64,000 bases of DNA from Brevibacterium renqingii (GTDB lineage: Bacteria > Actinomycetota > Actinomycetes > Actinomycetales > Brevibacteriaceae): assembly GCF_017808105.1 (NCBI RefSeq), contig NZ_JADBHF010000006.1, positions 164,919 to 228,918 on the forward strand. The letters run 5' to 3'. A model generated the notes under the pieces. That model was not told the DNA's origin and ran no database searches. It was given only the letters and a program-made list of their open reading frames with translations. The position numbers and the translations under genes were made by a program. Shown in pieces: positions 8,777 through 21,870 of the stretch (position 1 is its first letter; every line of letters starts with the position of its first letter).

Positions 8777-10018
8777 GTGACCTCGACCACGACCACTGAA
8801 GACGAGCTGCTCACCCACCTGCGTTCTCGTCTGCAGGAGGCCTGGGCGAAGGATCCGCTCTTCATCGAGCCCGTCATCGAAGACGGTCTGAGCCGCAACC
8901 AGCTCGACAGCATCGAACACGCTTCCAGCGAGGCGGCCGAGTCCGATCTGCCCTATTTCATCGCCGTCCTCCCTGACCAGCCGGACGGCCCAGGCAATCT
9001 CGAGGACTGGGGCAGAGTCACCTCGAATCTGGCCCAGACGATGTACGAGAGCCGCGACGCCGAACAGGTTCTCGTTCTCTTCGCCACAGCAGGCGGCGGC
9101 TCCAGATCATGGCCGTATCTGGTCTCCGACCTCGGACCGATCGTCCCCCGAGGAGGAGGGGGCCTGACGAGATCGGCATCCGACGACTTCCTCCCGGTGG
9201 AACTCAATGTGCCCTATCAGATGCAGATCCTCCTCGCAGCGGCCGGCGGCGCACCGGCACCTGGCCCTCCGCAATTCGATCCGAAGGACGTCGGTCAGTC
9301 CAACGAGGACTACATCGAGAAATGGGATCTCGACGAAGGGCCCCCCGATGTCCTGGTCATGGGAGCGACTGCGCTTGTCGCCGCGGGGCTGACCACCTGG
9401 CTGCTCGCACGAAGAAGGCGCTACGCGTGGAGAGCCGGTTTGACGACGGCACCGGAGCTGACGAAGCACTTCGATCTGCGTTCGCGGGTCGCGCACATCA
9501 GCGAGCCGCTGCCCGAGCCCTACGCTGCTGAGGACGGCCTGTGGCAGATGTACGATCGCGGTCGCCGCGTCCAGAACGCGGTCGCCGCGATCTCTCAGGC
9601 CCATCCCAATTGGGCCGACTCCGAGGATTTCTCCCACCGGATGGCGGTCCACTGTCTGAGCCGAAGCGACAAGTGGATCCGCCGTGCCCTCCGCGGCCGC
9701 GAGGATGTCGAGGAGCCGCTGTTCTGCTTCTTCCTGCCCAGTCACACCGGCAGCATCGAACCGGTCGTCTGGAAGCAGAAGTCCACTGCGCTGACGGTCA
9801 ACGCCTGCGACGCGTGCCGCGACGACCTGACCACCGGTCACGATCCTGTGACCTTGATGGTGCCCAAACGTCCCGGAGCGAAGAGAGTCAGACCTGTACC
9901 CTATTTCCTCCGTGATGATGCCTACGCGACCAGTGGATTCGGCAGCTTCCAAGCACTCGAGACGGCGATTCTGGCCAGGGCCCCGAAGGCGGCGGGAACG
10001 ATGGGGGAGAGGCCGTGA
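8777..10018 (+). CDS. uncharacterised membrane protein A of a three-gene cassette
   Basis: 413 residues from GTG 8777. An N-terminal domain of about 185 residues contains the motif DPLFIEP (26-32) and the strand segments PYFIAVLPDQP and EQVLVLFATAG. A single membrane span lies at 191-211, followed by ARRRR, so the C-terminus should be cytoplasmic and the N-domain outside, although no signal peptide is present. The cytoplasmic part carries C317, H323, C344 and C347 (C-x5-H-x20-C-x2-C) and then PYFLRDDAYATSGFGSF. The same layout recurs in the third gene of the cassette. The N-domain faintly recalls actinobacterial TPM-like envelope domains. The function is unknown. Confidence 0.8.
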   Translation: MTSTTTTEDELLTHLRSRLQEAWAKDPLFIEPVIEDGLSRNQLDSIEHASSEAAESDLPYFIAVLPDQPDGPGNLEDWGRVTSNLAQTMYESRDAEQVLVLFATAGGGSRSWPYLVSDLGPIVPRGGGGLTRSASDDFLPVELNVPYQMQILLAAAGGAPAPGPPQFDPKDVGQSNEDYIEKWDLDEGPPDVLVMGATALVAAGLTTWLLARRRRYAWRAGLTTAPELTKHFDLRSRVAHISEPLPEPYAAEDGLWQMYDRGRRVQNAVAAISQAHPNWADSEDFSHRMAVHCLSRSDKWIRRALRGREDVEEPLFCFFLPSHTGSIEPVVWKQKSTALTVNACDACRDDLTTGHDPVTLMVPKRPGAKRVRPVPYFLRDDAYATSGFGSFQALETAILARAPKAAGTMGERP

Positions 10019-10881
10019 TGAATCAGCGCACGGCAGGCAGGAGGAAACCCGCTGGAGACGGTCCCGGTCCGGTGAGGGCCGGGATCGCGCTTCTGCTCTT
10101 CATCATCGTCGCCATCGGGTCGACGATGTACAGCATCTCCCTGTTCGACGAGGCCAAAGATGCCCGCATCGCGGAAGCCGACAGCGACCGGCCGCAGGTC
10201 GACAGCATCTATTCGGACCGCATCGAGAGCCAGTACGATGCCGATTACGATCGTTCGCGATACCAGGAGATCGCCCGCTCCTTCGAGGAGGATCCGGTCT
10301 GGATCGACGATTACCTCGCCTTCGAGATGCGCGACGAGGACATCGCAGGCATCCACGATGAGATCGACGCAAGCGACCCACCGCTCTACGTGGCATTCCT
10401 GGCTGCCACAGAACTCGACGACGCCGATGGGCAAGCGGACCTGTTGGCCAATCGCATCATCGCCGAGGTGCCCGATGACGAGGCCACGGTTCTGGTGATC
10501 GCGAGCAACCGGGAGGCGGTGGCGAACAAGGGGATCTCCCGGGATATCGACAGGCGTCCCGGCACCGTCGACGACGACTCCCTGTCGCAGTCCGGGTTGT
10601 CCTTCGCCCGGGCGCTGGCCGCCGCGCCGGTCGAGGAGGAGGACTTCGGCTATGGCGCCTCGTTCGATCCCAGCGGGAATCCGATCGTCGTCCATGAGGA
10701 GGATGAGGAGGACCCGAGGACACTCCGCTACACCACCGGCTCGGCAGTGGGCGGAGCGGGAATCGGCCTGATCATCGGCGGCGGACTGGCCGTGGGCGGG
10801 GTCCTCGGTGTCCGCAGCTGGTGCCGCAGGCGCCAGTTCCCTGAGGACGGCCTGCCACAGACCCAGCAGCAGAGGAAATGA
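10018..10881 (+). CDS. uncharacterised membrane protein B of a three-gene cassette
   Basis: 287 residues if started at ATG 10018, which overlaps the preceding TGA by one base; an in-frame GTG at 10015 is also possible. There is a short basic N-terminus, a membrane span at about 21-43, then an acidic extracytoplasmic loop of about 195 residues containing EEDPVWIDDYL and PLYVAFLAATELDD. A Gly-rich second span lies at about 242-265, ending in RSWCRRR. The loop resembles the N-domains of proteins A and C, but B has no cytoplasmic metal-binding-like domain. The stop overlaps the next start as ATGA. Real coding is supported by the overlaps on both sides. The function is unknown. Confidence 0.78.
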   Translation: MNQRTAGRRKPAGDGPGPVRAGIALLLFIIVAIGSTMYSISLFDEAKDARIAEADSDRPQVDSIYSDRIESQYDADYDRSRYQEIARSFEEDPVWIDDYLAFEMRDEDIAGIHDEIDASDPPLYVAFLAATELDDADGQADLLANRIIAEVPDDEATVLVIASNREAVANKGISRDIDRRPGTVDDDSLSQSGLSFARALAAAPVEEEDFGYGASFDPSGNPIVVHEEDEEDPRTLRYTTGSAVGGAGIGLIIGGGLAVGGVLGVRSWCRRRQFPEDGLPQTQQQRK

Positions 10882-12041
10882 GCCAGAACGACGTGGACGC
10901 ACAACAGATCGCCCAAGCGCTGAAGACCGATCCCTTCTATATCGACCCCGCAGTTGCGGACACCCTGGACGGTCGTCTCGTCGACAAGGCCGAAGCCACG
11001 GTCAAGGACCTCGACTTCGATGTCTACGTCATCGCAGTGGAATCCGAGCACGGCAGCGTCGACCGAGACCTGCTCCAGCAGGTCAAGGTCTTCACCGGCT
11101 CAGAAGGCGCATTCGTCATGATCGACGACGGCACCGGCATCGCGGTCGACACATACTTCACCGACGCACACCACGAGAAGAAGATGGAAGTCATGGATCA
11201 GCAGCTCAACGCTTATGATGCCTGGAGCACTTCCACCCCGTCGGTGTCGAAACTCAATGTGCTCCTCGATTTCTACGAGCATCCGCAGGAACACGTCGAA
11301 TCCGGCGACACCGTCGCCGAACAGAAGCAGCCGGGCAGCGACGTGGTCCAGGACACCGGCAGCGGCAGCTTCGCCCCACTGTTCCTGGGCGGCTCGATCC
11401 TCGTCCTGGCGCTGGTCATCGGTGGGATCTTCCTCTTCCGCACGCTACGGGCCAAAGCGGCCGAGTCGCGCCGCCGGGAACGGTTCCGACTGCCCAGTTC
11501 ACTGCTGCACAGAGTCGATCATCTGCAACGCAGCGCGCTGCGCGAGGACATCGGCTCTGAAGCCACCGAGTTGGCTTCCTCCCTGGATCAGCTGCGCACC
11601 GATGATCTCAGCTCGGCCGAGCTCAGTCAGGTCGAGAAGGCCTTCGACGCCTATCACGAGGCGAGGGTGATCGTCGATGACGAATCGGCCGAACGCATCG
11701 ACCTCGCCGGGGCCATGGTGCTGCTGCGGCAGGCGCGCCGCGAGATCAGACTGGCAGGCCGCAGCCGCTCATCGCGGACGAGTCGGCCCGAGAGCCTGTG
11801 CACGGTCAACCCGCTGCATGGTGAAGCGGAGACGACCTCGCCGGTGTCGGTCGGATCGCAGGCGGCGCGTGTTCCGGTGTGCTCGGTCTGCGAGAGCGAT
11901 CTGCGGGACGGCAGAGACCTGCAGTGGATCTTCGATGGGGACCGGCCGTATGTCGAGGGTGCCAGTGTGTGGGCGGAGACCCTCTTCGGCGCCATCGGCG
12001 GAGATCTCGTCACGGCTCTCAAATCGCAGCCGCCCCGCTGA
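10878..12041 (+). CDS. uncharacterised membrane protein C of a three-gene cassette
   Basis: 387 residues from ATG 10878, which overlaps the stop of gene B by 4 nt. The N-terminal domain has KTDPFYIDPAVAD (residues 17-29) and FDVYVIAVESEHG. One membrane span lies at about 167-188, followed by many Arg/Lys residues (C-terminus inside). A helical region at about 205-295 precedes a C-terminal segment with C308, H314, C335 and C338 (in LCTVNPLHG and VPVCSVCESDL). This is the same C-x5-H-x20-C-x2-C spacing as in protein A, again followed by an aromatic motif (RPYVEGASVWAETLFG). A and C are therefore probable paralogues. The function is unknown. Confidence 0.8.
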   Translation: MSQNDVDAQQIAQALKTDPFYIDPAVADTLDGRLVDKAEATVKDLDFDVYVIAVESEHGSVDRDLLQQVKVFTGSEGAFVMIDDGTGIAVDTYFTDAHHEKKMEVMDQQLNAYDAWSTSTPSVSKLNVLLDFYEHPQEHVESGDTVAEQKQPGSDVVQDTGSGSFAPLFLGGSILVLALVIGGIFLFRTLRAKAAESRRRERFRLPSSLLHRVDHLQRSALREDIGSEATELASSLDQLRTDDLSSAELSQVEKAFDAYHEARVIVDDESAERIDLAGAMVLLRQARREIRLAGRSRSSRTSRPESLCTVNPLHGEAETTSPVSVGSQAARVPVCSVCESDLRDGRDLQWIFDGDRPYVEGASVWAETLFGAIGGDLVTALKSQPPR

Positions 12042-12063
12042 GGATGCGATCGAGGATCGCCGC

Positions 12064-12858
12064 TCAGAGAAGCCTGAGCTCTCGGGGCACGCGACGATCA
12101 TGATCACCGGGCATCGTCCGTGCGGGCAGGGCCACCTCGGCGTCGTCCTGGTGAAGTCGCATCCCATCGATGTCTGCGAGCTGACGCTGCACGAATCTGC
12201 GGTCCACGGGCACTCCGTGCCCCGGGACGAATGTCGTCGCCTCCGCGAAGTCGAGGACCGTGCGAAGACTGTTCGTCCAGTGGCTGAGCGAGGCATCCGC
12301 ACCCGCCTGCGGGGCGTCGCCCTCCTCGATGAGATCGCCGACGAAGACGACACCGAGGTCGGGCAGACGGACGACGAGATCGGCTGTCGAATGCCCTTCG
12401 AGGACATGGAACTCGGCCCGGCAGCCGCCGAGGTCGACCTCGGCCGGTCCCGACGAGGACGGTGCGACCGGCGTCACGTCGACGAAGAGCTCACCGGGAT
12501 CGACGGGCAGCTGCGCGGCGAACTCGGCTGTGGCGGGGTCGTGGCGAAGAGCATCGAGGGCGAGCCATGCGCTGCCCTCCTGATCGGTGGCGAAGCTGCT
12601 CGAGGCGAAGGCCCGGCCCGCTCCCGCTGCGAGCAGCGCGGCGGCCCCGAACCAGTGGTCCCAATGATCGTGGGTGATGACCAGATCGATCTCTGTCGCG
12701 GCGGGGGATCGGCCGCGGAGTCGGGCCGCGCGGTCGGCGAGACGTCTGCCCGCATCCGGGCATGGTCCGGCATCGACGATGAGGCTGCTCGTGCTGCCGG
12801 TGATGATCCCGCAGTTGACGGCGGCCGGATCGGAGCTGAGCACGCTGATTGTCGTCAT
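12064..12858 (-). CDS. metallo-beta-lactamase-fold hydrolase
   Basis: A 264-residue hydrolase of the MBL superfamily. The metal-binding motif is THDHWDHWFG (H63, H65, D67, H68), with further ligand candidates in EGHSTADL, VFVGDLIEEG and FVPGHG. The family covers glyoxalase II-like, quorum-quenching and thioesterase-like enzymes, so the substrate cannot be named. The start ATG at 12858 has TAGAAT (12865-12870 on the plus strand) 6 nt upstream and no ribosome-binding site, so a leaderless mRNA is likely. It converges on protein C with a 22-nt gap and no clear terminator between them. Confidence 0.85.
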   Translation of the reverse strand: MTTISVLSSDPAAVNCGIITGSTSSLIVDAGPCPDAGRRLADRAARLRGRSPAATEIDLVITHDHWDHWFGAAALLAAGAGRAFASSSFATDQEGSAWLALDALRHDPATAEFAAQLPVDPGELFVDVTPVAPSSSGPAEVDLGGCRAEFHVLEGHSTADLVVRLPDLGVVFVGDLIEEGDAPQAGADASLSHWTNSLRTVLDFAEATTFVPGHGVPVDRRFVQRQLADIDGMRLHQDDAEVALPARTMPGDHDRRVPRELRLL

Positions 12859-12993
12859 GCGATGATTCTAGGGGCATGAGATCGGGCGCCGCGAGCGAAC
12901 CGGGGCAGGACGGAGCTGACTCCGATCACTGTCGGCGCCCGGGCTCGGCGGCTAGGATCGCATTCATCAGCTGCTCTGCGAATGAGGGGATCG

Positions 12994-14145
12994 ATGGAGA
13001 TCACACATATCCGCGCCGGCGCCCTCGCTGATCCGGCAGTCGACGTGCTGCTCGACGAGATCGTCGACTTCGACCGGAGGATCAACCGCGCTCTCGGATA
13101 CGGAGAGGACTTCGACCCTCTTCCCGGGTCGGTGCGCAGCAAACTCGTGCGCACCGACGAATTCACATCGCACGAGATCTGGCTGGGTCGCGTCGACGGC
13201 AGGCTCGTGGCCAAGGCCGGCGCGTATCTCAGTCTGCAGGACAACACCGATGTCGCCGATGTCTACGCGGGCGTCCTGCCCGAACGGAGGCGCTCGGGGC
13301 TGGGAACCGAGCTGCTCACGGTCATGGAACGCCACCTGGGAGATGCCGGGAGGACGCGGCTGAACGCGTGGTGCGAAGTTCCCGCTGCGGACTTCGACGC
13401 TGATCCGCGCAGACCCAGGATCGCCGCGGCCGCCGGCACCGGCAGTCTTCCGGCCGAACGAGCCGAGGTCGCTTTCGCCCTTCGGCGTGGTTACGGTCTC
13501 CAACAGCTCGAGCGGTGCTCCGTCGCGAACATCCAGGACAGTACGTCAGGCGCACAGGGCAGCTCGCCAGGCAGCGTGGGCAGCTCGCCAGGCAACCGGG
13601 CGACCCGGCTGGGGGAGACGGAGCGGTCGGCGGCCGGAGTCGGGGACCGAGTCGGAGCAGACGACGGATATGTCATCCGCACTTGGGCGGGCCCGGCCCC
13701 GCACGAGCACGTGCAGTCCATCGCCCTGCTGAGGCAGAGGATGTCGACAGATGTGCCGGGCGCAGCGGATCTCCAGGACGAGGAGATCTGGAACCCCGCG
13801 CGGGTTCGGGCGCTCGAAGCGGACCGGGAGCAGGCAGGAGGGCGGACGCAGACGGCGCTGGCCCTCCACGACGGTGAGGGCGTCGGCTTCACCGAGGTCG
13901 TCAGCTATGCCCAGCGACCCCATGTGGCCTTTCAGGGCGCCACGCTCGTCGTCCGCGAGCATCGCGGCCACGGTTTGGGTGCGAGGCTGAAGAGCTCCAA
14001 CCATGCGGCGCTGCTGGAGGGATCGGAGGTCGAACGCGTCTACACGTGGAACGCGGCGGAGAACTCGTGGATGCTGGCGATCAACGAGCGGGCAGGGTTC
14101 GAAGTCGTGGGCTGGGTCGGCCTGTGGAAGAAGATCCTTGCGTGA
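12994..14145 (+). CDS. tandem-GNAT N-acetyltransferase
   Basis: 383 residues from ATG 12994 (MEITHIRAGALAD), chosen over ATG 12982 because GAGGGGA lies just before it. It contains two GNAT folds. The first has the acetyl-CoA loop LPERRRSGLGTELL (about residues 100-113) and the second has REHRGHGLGARLK (about 318-330), followed by NAAENSWMLAINERAGFEVV. A low-complexity Gly/Ser/Arg linker (about 188-225) joins them and contains a duplicated 16-bp DNA unit. Two-GNAT architecture occurs in mycothiol synthase and in Eis-like or aminoglycoside-modifying relatives. The substrate is unknown. Confidence 0.82.
   Translation: MEITHIRAGALADPAVDVLLDEIVDFDRRINRALGYGEDFDPLPGSVRSKLVRTDEFTSHEIWLGRVDGRLVAKAGAYLSLQDNTDVADVYAGVLPERRRSGLGTELLTVMERHLGDAGRTRLNAWCEVPAADFDADPRRPRIAAAAGTGSLPAERAEVAFALRRGYGLQQLERCSVANIQDSTSGAQGSSPGSVGSSPGNRATRLGETERSAAGVGDRVGADDGYVIRTWAGPAPHEHVQSIALLRQRMSTDVPGAADLQDEEIWNPARVRALEADREQAGGRTQTALALHDGEGVGFTEVVSYAQRPHVAFQGATLVVREHRGHGLGARLKSSNHAALLEGSEVERVYTWNAAENSWMLAINERAGFEVVGWVGLWKKILA
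13558..13594 (+). repeat. 16-bp direct repeat in the acetyltransferase linker
   Basis: GGCAGCTCGCCAGGCA occurs at 13558-13573 and 13579-13594, a 21-nt period. It encodes repeated GSSPG units in the region joining the two GNAT domains. Confidence 0.8.
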
Positions 14146-14146
14146 C

Positions 14147-14175
14147 TTGACCTGATGCTATAAGCTTGATATTTG
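14147..14175 (+). promoter_or_regulatory. promoter of rpoB-rpoC
   Basis: TTGACC (14147-14152), a 17-nt spacer and TATTTG (14170-14175), beginning just after the acetyltransferase stop. It would give a leader of about 160 nt. The AT-rich stretch at 14155-14180 stands out from its surroundings. Confidence 0.5.
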
Positions 14176-14342
14176 CATCGTTCTGCCTGTGGTGTGCCTT
14201 CATATAGCGGTGGGCACGTCATTTCCACTCAAGTGAACCACGTCGACGCCGGGAGTCGAAATCCGACACACCCGCGGGTCGTCGAAGCGAAGACGAGTGG
14301 GCAGACGAAGTATCAGATGGTGAAGCACTCGGAAGGAACCAA

Positions 14343-17300
14343 TTGGCCGCCGCCAACGACAACACCAGGACCGCTAATCCCCCCCAGAGAATTTCCTTCG
14401 CGAAGATTCGCGAGCCCCTCGAGGTTCCCGATCTGCTCGGTCTGCAGACGGACAGCTTCGACTGGCTGATCGGATCGGAGGCGTGGCAGGACCGCGTCGC
14501 CGAGGCCATCGAAATCGGAGACGACTCCGTCGCGACCACCTCCGGACTCGAGGACATCTTCGAAGAGATCTCGCCGATCGAAGACTTCGGCGGATCCATG
14601 TCGCTGTCGTTCCGCGAGCATCGGTTCGAATCGCCCAAGTACTCGATCGACGAGTGCAAGGAACGCGACATGACCTACTCGGCGCCGCTGTACGTCACCG
14701 CCGAGTTCATGAACAACAACACGGGCGAGATCAAGAGCCAGACCGTGTTCATGGGTGACTTCCCCCTGATGACCGACAAGGGCACGTTCATCGTCAACGG
14801 CACCGAACGCGTCGTCGTCTCACAGCTCGTCCGCTCACCGGGCGCCTACTTCGAATCGAGCGTCGACAAGACCACGGACAAGGACATCTTCACTGCGAAG
14901 ATCATCCCCTCCCGCGGTGCTTGGCTGGAGTTCGAGGTCGACAAGCGCGACCAGGTCGGCGTCCGCCTCGACCGCAAGCGCAAGCAGTCCGTGACCGTCC
15001 TCCTCAAGGCCCTCGGCTGGAGCGAGGCGAAGATCCTCGAGGAGTTCGGCGAGTTCGAGTCCATCCGCGAGACGATGGCCAAGGACACCGTGAGCACGCA
15101 GGACGAGGCGCTGCTCGACATCTACAAGAAGCTGCGCCCGGCAGAGCCGGCGACCGCCGAGGCCGCTCGCAACCTGCTCAACAACCTGTACTTCAACCCG
15201 AAGCGCTACGACCTGGCCAAGGTCGGCCGCTACAAGCTCAACCGCAAGCTCGGTGTCGAGGCTCCGCTGTCGGATTCGGTGCTCTCGACCGATGACATCG
15301 TGGCCACCATCCGCTACCTCGTGTCCCTACACGCCGGAGTGGAGACCGCCAAGGGCACCCGGGACGGCGAAGAGGTCGAACTCAGCGTCAAGCTCGACGA
15401 CATCGACCACTTCGGCAACCGCCGCATCCGCGCGGTCGGTGAGCTCATCGAGAACCAGATCCGCACGGGTCTGTCGCGCATGGAGCGCGTTGTGCGTGAG
15501 CGCATGACCACGCAGGACGTCGAGGCGATCACGCCGCAGACGCTGATCAACATCCGCCCGGTGGTGGCTGCGATCAAGGAGTTCTTCGGCACCTCCCAGC
15601 TGAGCCAGTTCATGGATCAGAACAACCCGCTCGCGGGTCTGACCCACAAGCGCCGCCTCTCCGCGCTGGGCCCCGGCGGTCTCTCGCGTGACCGCGCCGC
15701 CATGGAAGTCCGCGACGTCCACCCCTCCCACTACGGCCGTATGTGCCCGATCGAGACCCCCGAAGGTCCGAACATCGGCCTCATCGGTTCGCTGGCCTCC
15801 TACGCCCGCATCAATCCGTTCGGCTTCATCGAAACGCCCTACCGCAAGGTCGTCGACGGTGTCGTCACCGATGACACCCAGTACCTGACCGCCGATGACG
15901 AACTCGACTTCAACATCGCGCAGGCCAACGCGCCGCTGACCGAAGAGCATCGTTTCGCCGAGGTCGAGGTTCTGGCCCGTCCGAAGGGCGGCGGCGGCGA
16001 AGCCGAGCTGGTCCAGTACGACCAGATCGACTTCATGGACGTCTCCGCACGTCAGATGGTGTCAGTGGCTTCAGCTCTCATCCCGTTCCTCGAGCACGAC
16101 GATGCCAACCGCGCCCTCATGGGGGCGAACATGCAGCGCCAGGCCGTGCCGCTGGTGATGGCGGAGTCCCCGGTCGTGGGCACCGGCATGGAGTATCGTG
16201 CCGCAGTCGACGCCGGTGATGTCATCACCGCCGAGAAGTCCGGTGTCATCACCGAGGTCTCCGCGGACTATGTCACGGTGCTCGCCGACGACGGAACCCA
16301 GATGACCTACAAGGCTTCGAAGTTCAAGCGTTCGAACCACGGCACCTCGTACAACCAGCGCATCCTCGTCGACGAGGGGGACCGCGTCGAAGCCGGTTCC
16401 GTCCTCGCCGACGGACCGTCCACCGAGAACGGTGAGATGGCTCTGGGCAAGAACCTCCTCGTGGCGTTCATGTCCTGGGAAGGCTACAACTTCGAGGATG
16501 CGATCATCCTCTCCCAGCGCCTCGTCCAGGACGATGTCCTGTCCTCGATCCACATCGAGGAGCACGAGGTCGACGCCCGCGACACCAAGCTCGGTGCCGA
16601 GGAGATCACGCGGGACATTCCGAACATCTCTCCCGACGCCCTGGCCGATCTCGACGATCGCGGCATCATCCGCATCGGCGCCGAGGTCACCGACGGAGAC
16701 ATCCTCGTCGGCAAGGTCACCCCGAAGGGTGAGACCGAGCTGACCCCGGAGGAGCGCCTGCTCCGCGCGATCTTCGGTGAGAAGTCCCGCGAGGTCCGCG
16801 ATACCTCGCTGCGCGTTCCCCACGGCGAGATCGGCACCGTCATCGGCGTCCGCGTCTTCGACCGTGAGGACGATGACGAGCTCTCGCCCGGCGTCAACCA
16901 GATGGTCCGCGTCTACGTGGCCCAGCGCCGCAAGATCACCATCGGTGACAAGATGGCCGGCCGTCACGGCAACAAGGGCGTCATCTCGACGATCCTGCCT
17001 GTCGAGGACATGCCGTTCCTCGCCGACGGCACCCCCGTCGACGTCATCCTCAACCCGCACGGTGTGCCGCGTCGTATGAACATCGGTCAGGTCTTCGAGG
17101 TCCACCTCGGATGGATCTCGAAGCAGGGTTGGAAGATCGAGGGCAACCCCGAGTGGGCGGCGGAGCTGCCGACGGCGGCCCGCGAGGCCGAGGCCGGCAC
17201 CAACCTGGCCACCCCGGTCTTCGACGGTGCGCACGAGCAGGAGCTGCGCGGACTGCTGGATTCGACCACCCCGAACCGCGATGGGGACCGTCTCATCGAC

Positions 17301-17822
17301 TCCTCGGGCAAGGCTCAGCTGTTCGACGGCCGCTCCGGTGAGCCGTTCCCGTACCCGATCTCGGTCGGCTACATGTACATGCTCAAGCTCCACCACCTCG
17401 TCGACGACAAGATCCACGCGCGTTCGACCGGACCGTACTCGATGATCACCCAGCAGCCGCTCGGTGGTAAGGCACAGTTCGGTGGTCAGCGCTTCGGTGA
17501 GATGGAAGTCTGGGCCCTCGAGGCCTACGGCGCCGCCTACACCCTGCAGGAGCTTCTGACGATCAAGTCCGATGACATCCCGGGCCGTGTGAAGGTCTAC
17601 GAAGCCATCGTCAAGGGCGAGAACCTGCCCGATCCGGGAATCCCCGAGTCGTTCAAGGTCCTCATCAAGGAGATGCAGTCCCTGTGCCTCAACGTCGAAG
17701 TCCTGTCTTCCGACGGAGGCCAGGTCGAGATGGGCGAATCGGAGGACGAAGTCTACCGTGCAGCTGAAGAGCTCGGCATCGACCTGTCCCGCCGCGAAGC
17801 ACAGACCGTAGAAGAAGTCTGA
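14343..17822 (+). CDS. rpoB: DNA-directed RNA polymerase subunit beta
   Basis: The beta subunit of RNA polymerase, 1159 residues, the actinobacterial length. The start is TTG 14343 with GGAAGGA 7 nt upstream. The rifampicin-binding region is intact and wild type ([20 protein letters not shown], then [18 protein letters not shown]). Also visible are the [13 protein letters not shown] block, the [18 protein letters not shown] region, [13 protein letters not shown] and the C-terminal [20 protein letters not shown]. rpoC starts 68 nt after the stop. Confidence 0.99.
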   Translation: MAAANDNTRTANPPQRISFAKIREPLEVPDLLGLQTDSFDWLIGSEAWQDRVAEAIEIGDDSVATTSGLEDIFEEISPIEDFGGSMSLSFREHRFESPKYSIDECKERDMTYSAPLYVTAEFMNNNTGEIKSQTVFMGDFPLMTDKGTFIVNGTERVVVSQLVRSPGAYFESSVDKTTDKDIFTAKIIPSRGAWLEFEVDKRDQVGVRLDRKRKQSVTVLLKALGWSEAKILEEFGEFESIRETMAKDTVSTQDEALLDIYKKLRPAEPATAEAARNLLNNLYFNPKRYDLAKVGRYKLNRKLGVEAPLSDSVLSTDDIVATIRYLVSLHAGVETAKGTRDGEEVELSVKLDDIDHFGNRRIRAVGELIENQIRTGLSRMERVVRERMTTQDVEAITPQTLINIRPVVAAIKEFFGTSQLSQFMDQNNPLAGLTHKRRLSALGPGGLSRDRAAMEVRDVHPSHYGRMCPIETPEGPNIGLIGSLASYARINPFGFIETPYRKVVDGVVTDDTQYLTADDELDFNIAQANAPLTEEHRFAEVEVLARPKGGGGEAELVQYDQIDFMDVSARQMVSVASALIPFLEHDDANRALMGANMQRQAVPLVMAESPVVGTGMEYRAAVDAGDVITAEKSGVITEVSADYVTVLADDGTQMTYKASKFKRSNHGTSYNQRILVDEGDRVEAGSVLADGPSTENGEMALGKNLLVAFMSWEGYNFEDAIILSQRLVQDDVLSSIHIEEHEVDARDTKLGAEEITRDIPNISPDALADLDDRGIIRIGAEVTDGDILVGKVTPKGETELTPEERLLRAIFGEKSREVRDTSLRVPHGEIGTVIGVRVFDREDDDELSPGVNQMVRVYVAQRRKITIGDKMAGRHGNKGVISTILPVEDMPFLADGTPVDVILNPHGVPRRMNIGQVFEVHLGWISKQGWKIEGNPEWAAELPTAAREAEAGTNLATPVFDGAHEQELRGLLDSTTPNRDGDRLIDSSGKAQLFDGRSGEPFPYPISVGYMYMLKLHHLVDDKIHARSTGPYSMITQQPLGGKAQFGGQRFGEMEVWALEAYGAAYTLQELLTIKSDDIPGRVKVYEAIVKGENLPDPGIPESFKVLIKEMQSLCLNVEVLSSDGGQVEMGESEDEVYRAAEELGIDLSRREAQTVEEV

Positions 17823-17890
17823 GGACTTCCACTTCAACCGACACAACTTTTTGATGAACGAGACGTTCATCGCCAGGAAAGAGGATTTAC

Positions 17891-21763
<3,873 letters not shown>

Positions 21764-21788
21764 CCCGCTGATCCCGAGCCGGCAGGCA

Positions 21789-21830
21789 GACAGGAGGGGC
21801 ACTCACCATCTGGTGGGTGCCCCTCCTGTC
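21789..21830. terminator. bidirectional terminator between rpoC and pfkA
   Basis: A 20-bp inverted repeat (21789-21808 with 21811-21830) containing one G-T pair. One arm begins GACAGGAGGGGCACTCACCA. It lies between the convergent rpoC and pfkA genes and could serve both strands. Confidence 0.85.
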
Positions 21831-21870
21831 ATTGCCAGGTGTTTCCGCGCCGTTCTCTCGGGCGAAGGGC

